Both the position numbers and the translations under genes were made by a program. DNA of 57,329 bases from Streptomyces sp. NRRL S-87 (GTDB taxonomy: Bacteria; Actinomycetota; Actinomycetes; Streptomycetales; Streptomycetaceae), in the NCBI RefSeq assembly GCF_000719335.1, contig NZ_JOGB01000044.1, positions 1-57,329 on the forward strand, given 5' to 3'. Shown piece after piece: positions 56,306-57,329 of the stretch (position 1 is its first letter; every line of letters starts with the position of its first letter). Below the pieces are notes generated by a model. The model was not told the origin of the DNA, did no database searches, and saw only the letters and a list, made by a program, of their open reading frames with translations.

Positions 56306-56712
56306 CCCCTCCGGCCCCCGGGCCGCCGACGCCGGCGGGGCTGGCCGACCAGCCCTGCCGGCACCGCGCAGCGACGGGCCCGCCGACGGTCTCAGCCCGA
56401 CCCGGGTGCACGAAATCAAGGGAGTTGGCCGCCCCGTGGTGTGTGGGGGAGGTGCTTGAGGCGGTAGGGCAGGCTGGTCCGGCGGCAGGCCCTGCGGGTC
56501 AAGCGCCGAGGGGACCCACACACCACGGGGCGGCCCCCGAAGCGGGCTGACCCCGACGCCGGGCGACGTGTCGAGGGCCGACGGGGTTACACACCAAGGC
56601 GGTACGGCGACACGCCGGCGCGGCGTCGAGGGTTACCACCGGCGGGTCGGGCTCGTTGGGCTGACCGGGGGCGAGTCCCCGCCCCCGCCCAGACGCCCAG
56701 GGAGGACACCGC
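56306..56712. other. Gene-free spacer with repeat element
   Basis: The 407-nt spacer is dominated by the inverted-repeat element at 56427-56535. The remainder (56540-56700) is GC-rich with no coding frame I accept; the promoter of the decarboxylase gene should be here. GGAGGA at 56701-56706 is its ribosome site. Confidence 0.6.
56427..56535. repeat. 109-bp element with 21-bp perfect terminal inverted repeats
   Basis: The arms at 56427-56447 and 56515-56535 are exact 21-bp reverse complements. Inside, GCTTGA and TCAAGC form a second nested pair. The left half is similar to 36522-36573, so this is a dispersed repeat family. It can fold into one very stable branched hairpin and may terminate pepN transcription. 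No flanking target duplication was seen. Confidence 0.75.
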
Positions 56713-57329
56713 ATGCCCGCGCTCCCCCCGCTCGCCGGCGGCGCAGCCGGACCCGCCGCACTGCGCCCCCTCGTGGACACCGTCCTCACGGCCCTCGAAG
56801 CCGGTGCACGGGAGCGCGGCGGCCCCCTCCCGCCGGGCGGCCCCGAGCGCGTCGCGCGTGACCTCGCCGACGCGCTGGGCGACGTACTCCCTGGGCACGG
56901 AACCGGCGCCGAGGAGGCCCTCGCCACCCTGACCCGGGTCGTCGCCGCCGGCTCGGCCGACCCCGCCGAGCCGTACTGCCTCGCGCACCTGCACACGCCT
57001 CCCCTCGCCCTGGCCGCCGCAGCCGACCTCGCCGCCAGTGCCCTCAACCCCTCCCTGGACTCCTGGGACCAGGCCCCCGCCGCCTCCGCCCTCGAAGCCC
57101 TCGTCACCCGGGCCCTCGCCGCCGAGCTGTTCCCCACGGCCCCCGCCCCCGACGCCCTCGTCACCACCGGCGGCACCGAGTCCAACCAGCTCGCCCTCCT
57201 CCTTGCGCGCGAACGCACCGCCGCACGCACAGCCCCAGGCCCCAGAACCGCAGCTGCACCCCCCACCGGCACAACCCCAGGCCCCGCAACAACACCAACC
57301 ACTCCCACCCCAACCACCCCCACCCCAAC
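56713..57329 (+). CDS. PLP-dependent decarboxylase, N-terminal part (cut by window end)
   Basis: An open frame from ATG 56713 (GGAGGA 6 nt upstream) to the window edge. It encodes about 205 residues of a group II decarboxylase of the diaminobutyrate/aromatic-amino-acid type. Typical blocks: CLAHLHTPPLALAAAADL, SALNPSLDSWDQAPAASALE and the phosphate-loop start TTGGTESNQLALLLARE. The PLP lysine lies beyond the window. From about 57230 the sequence turns into a Thr/Pro low-complexity run (PTTPTPTTPTP) with codons such as ACA and CCA that are rare nearby, interrupting the conserved domain. The substrate cannot be told from this part. Confidence 0.8.
   Translation, partial: MPALPPLAGGAAGPAALRPLVDTVLTALEAGARERGGPLPPGGPERVARDLADALGDVLPGHGTGAEEALATLTRVVAAGSADPAEPYCLAHLHTPPLALAAAADLAASALNPSLDSWDQAPAASALEALVTRALAAELFPTAPAPDALVTTGGTESNQLALLLARERTAARTAPGPRTAAAPPTGTTPGPATTPTTPTPTTPTP

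Noticed and set aside
53774..56521. A 915-codon minus-strand open frame opposite pepN
   Set aside because: Gly/Val/Glu/Asp-rich antisense of pepN; no start context and no domain.

Overview
The window is high-GC actinobacterial chromosome, almost certainly Streptomyces. The grounds are extreme third-position GC, many GTG starts with GGAGG-type ribosome sites, 1-4 nt stop/start overlaps inside operons, long GC hairpins without U-tracts as terminators, and familiar gene orders (trpC-trpM-trpB-trpA-dsbA-lgt, gltB-gltD, a family 2B encapsulin, DUF6232 and UTRA proteins). No prophage, IS element, CRISPR array or rRNA was seen.

Layout. 1-6.8 kb: the trp cluster (two small membrane proteins, trpC, trpM, trpB, trpA) followed by a membrane-anchored DsbA-like thioredoxin and lgt. 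6.8-9.3 kb: a small basic protein and a secreted beta-propeller/Ig-like protein. 9.3-17.7 kb: a tightly coupled minus-strand operon of four different ADP-ribosylglycohydrolase-family proteins, a ribokinase-like kinase, a CaiB/BaiF CoA-transferase and a CitE-like lyase. 18.2-25.3 kb: a VIT-family transporter and glutamate synthase (gltB-gltD). 25.6-36.3 kb: small regulatory and accessory genes: a GntR-UTRA regulator with a stand-alone UTRA partner, an anti-sigma-type ATPase, a PPOX protein, a LysR/LysE pair, a DUF6232 membrane protein with a coupled helical partner, a maleylpyruvate-isomerase-family protein, a methyltransferase, an APH-type kinase, an irregular tRNA-like gene, a DinB protein with a divergent WYL regulator, and a DUF3224 protein.

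36.6-50.3 kb is a KstR2-type regulon for breakdown of the steroid C/D-ring remnant (HIP-CoA): fadE pair, ipdF, kstR2, fadA6, then ipdC-ipdB-ipdA-echA20 and two SDR genes. It is interrupted by a cspA/DEAD-box helicase pair, and a secreted tyrosine phosphatase is coupled to its ipdC end. Two divergent promoters inside it share one 16-bp dyad (CCwAACnnnnGTTwGG), which I take to be the KstR2-like operator. 50.6-57.3 kb: a family 2B encapsulin shell protein without a nearby cargo gene, a secreted trypsin, chorismate mutase, aminopeptidase N, and the start of a PLP-dependent decarboxylase cut by the window edge.

The least explained parts are (i) the four-glycohydrolase/kinase/CoA operon, (ii) the DUF6232 pair, where a G/N-rich motif ends one protein and begins the next, resembling amyloid-type signalling pairs, (iii) several perfect palindromes in divergent promoters, and (iv) the tRNA-like gene. 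All identifications are from reading the sequence; no database search was possible.
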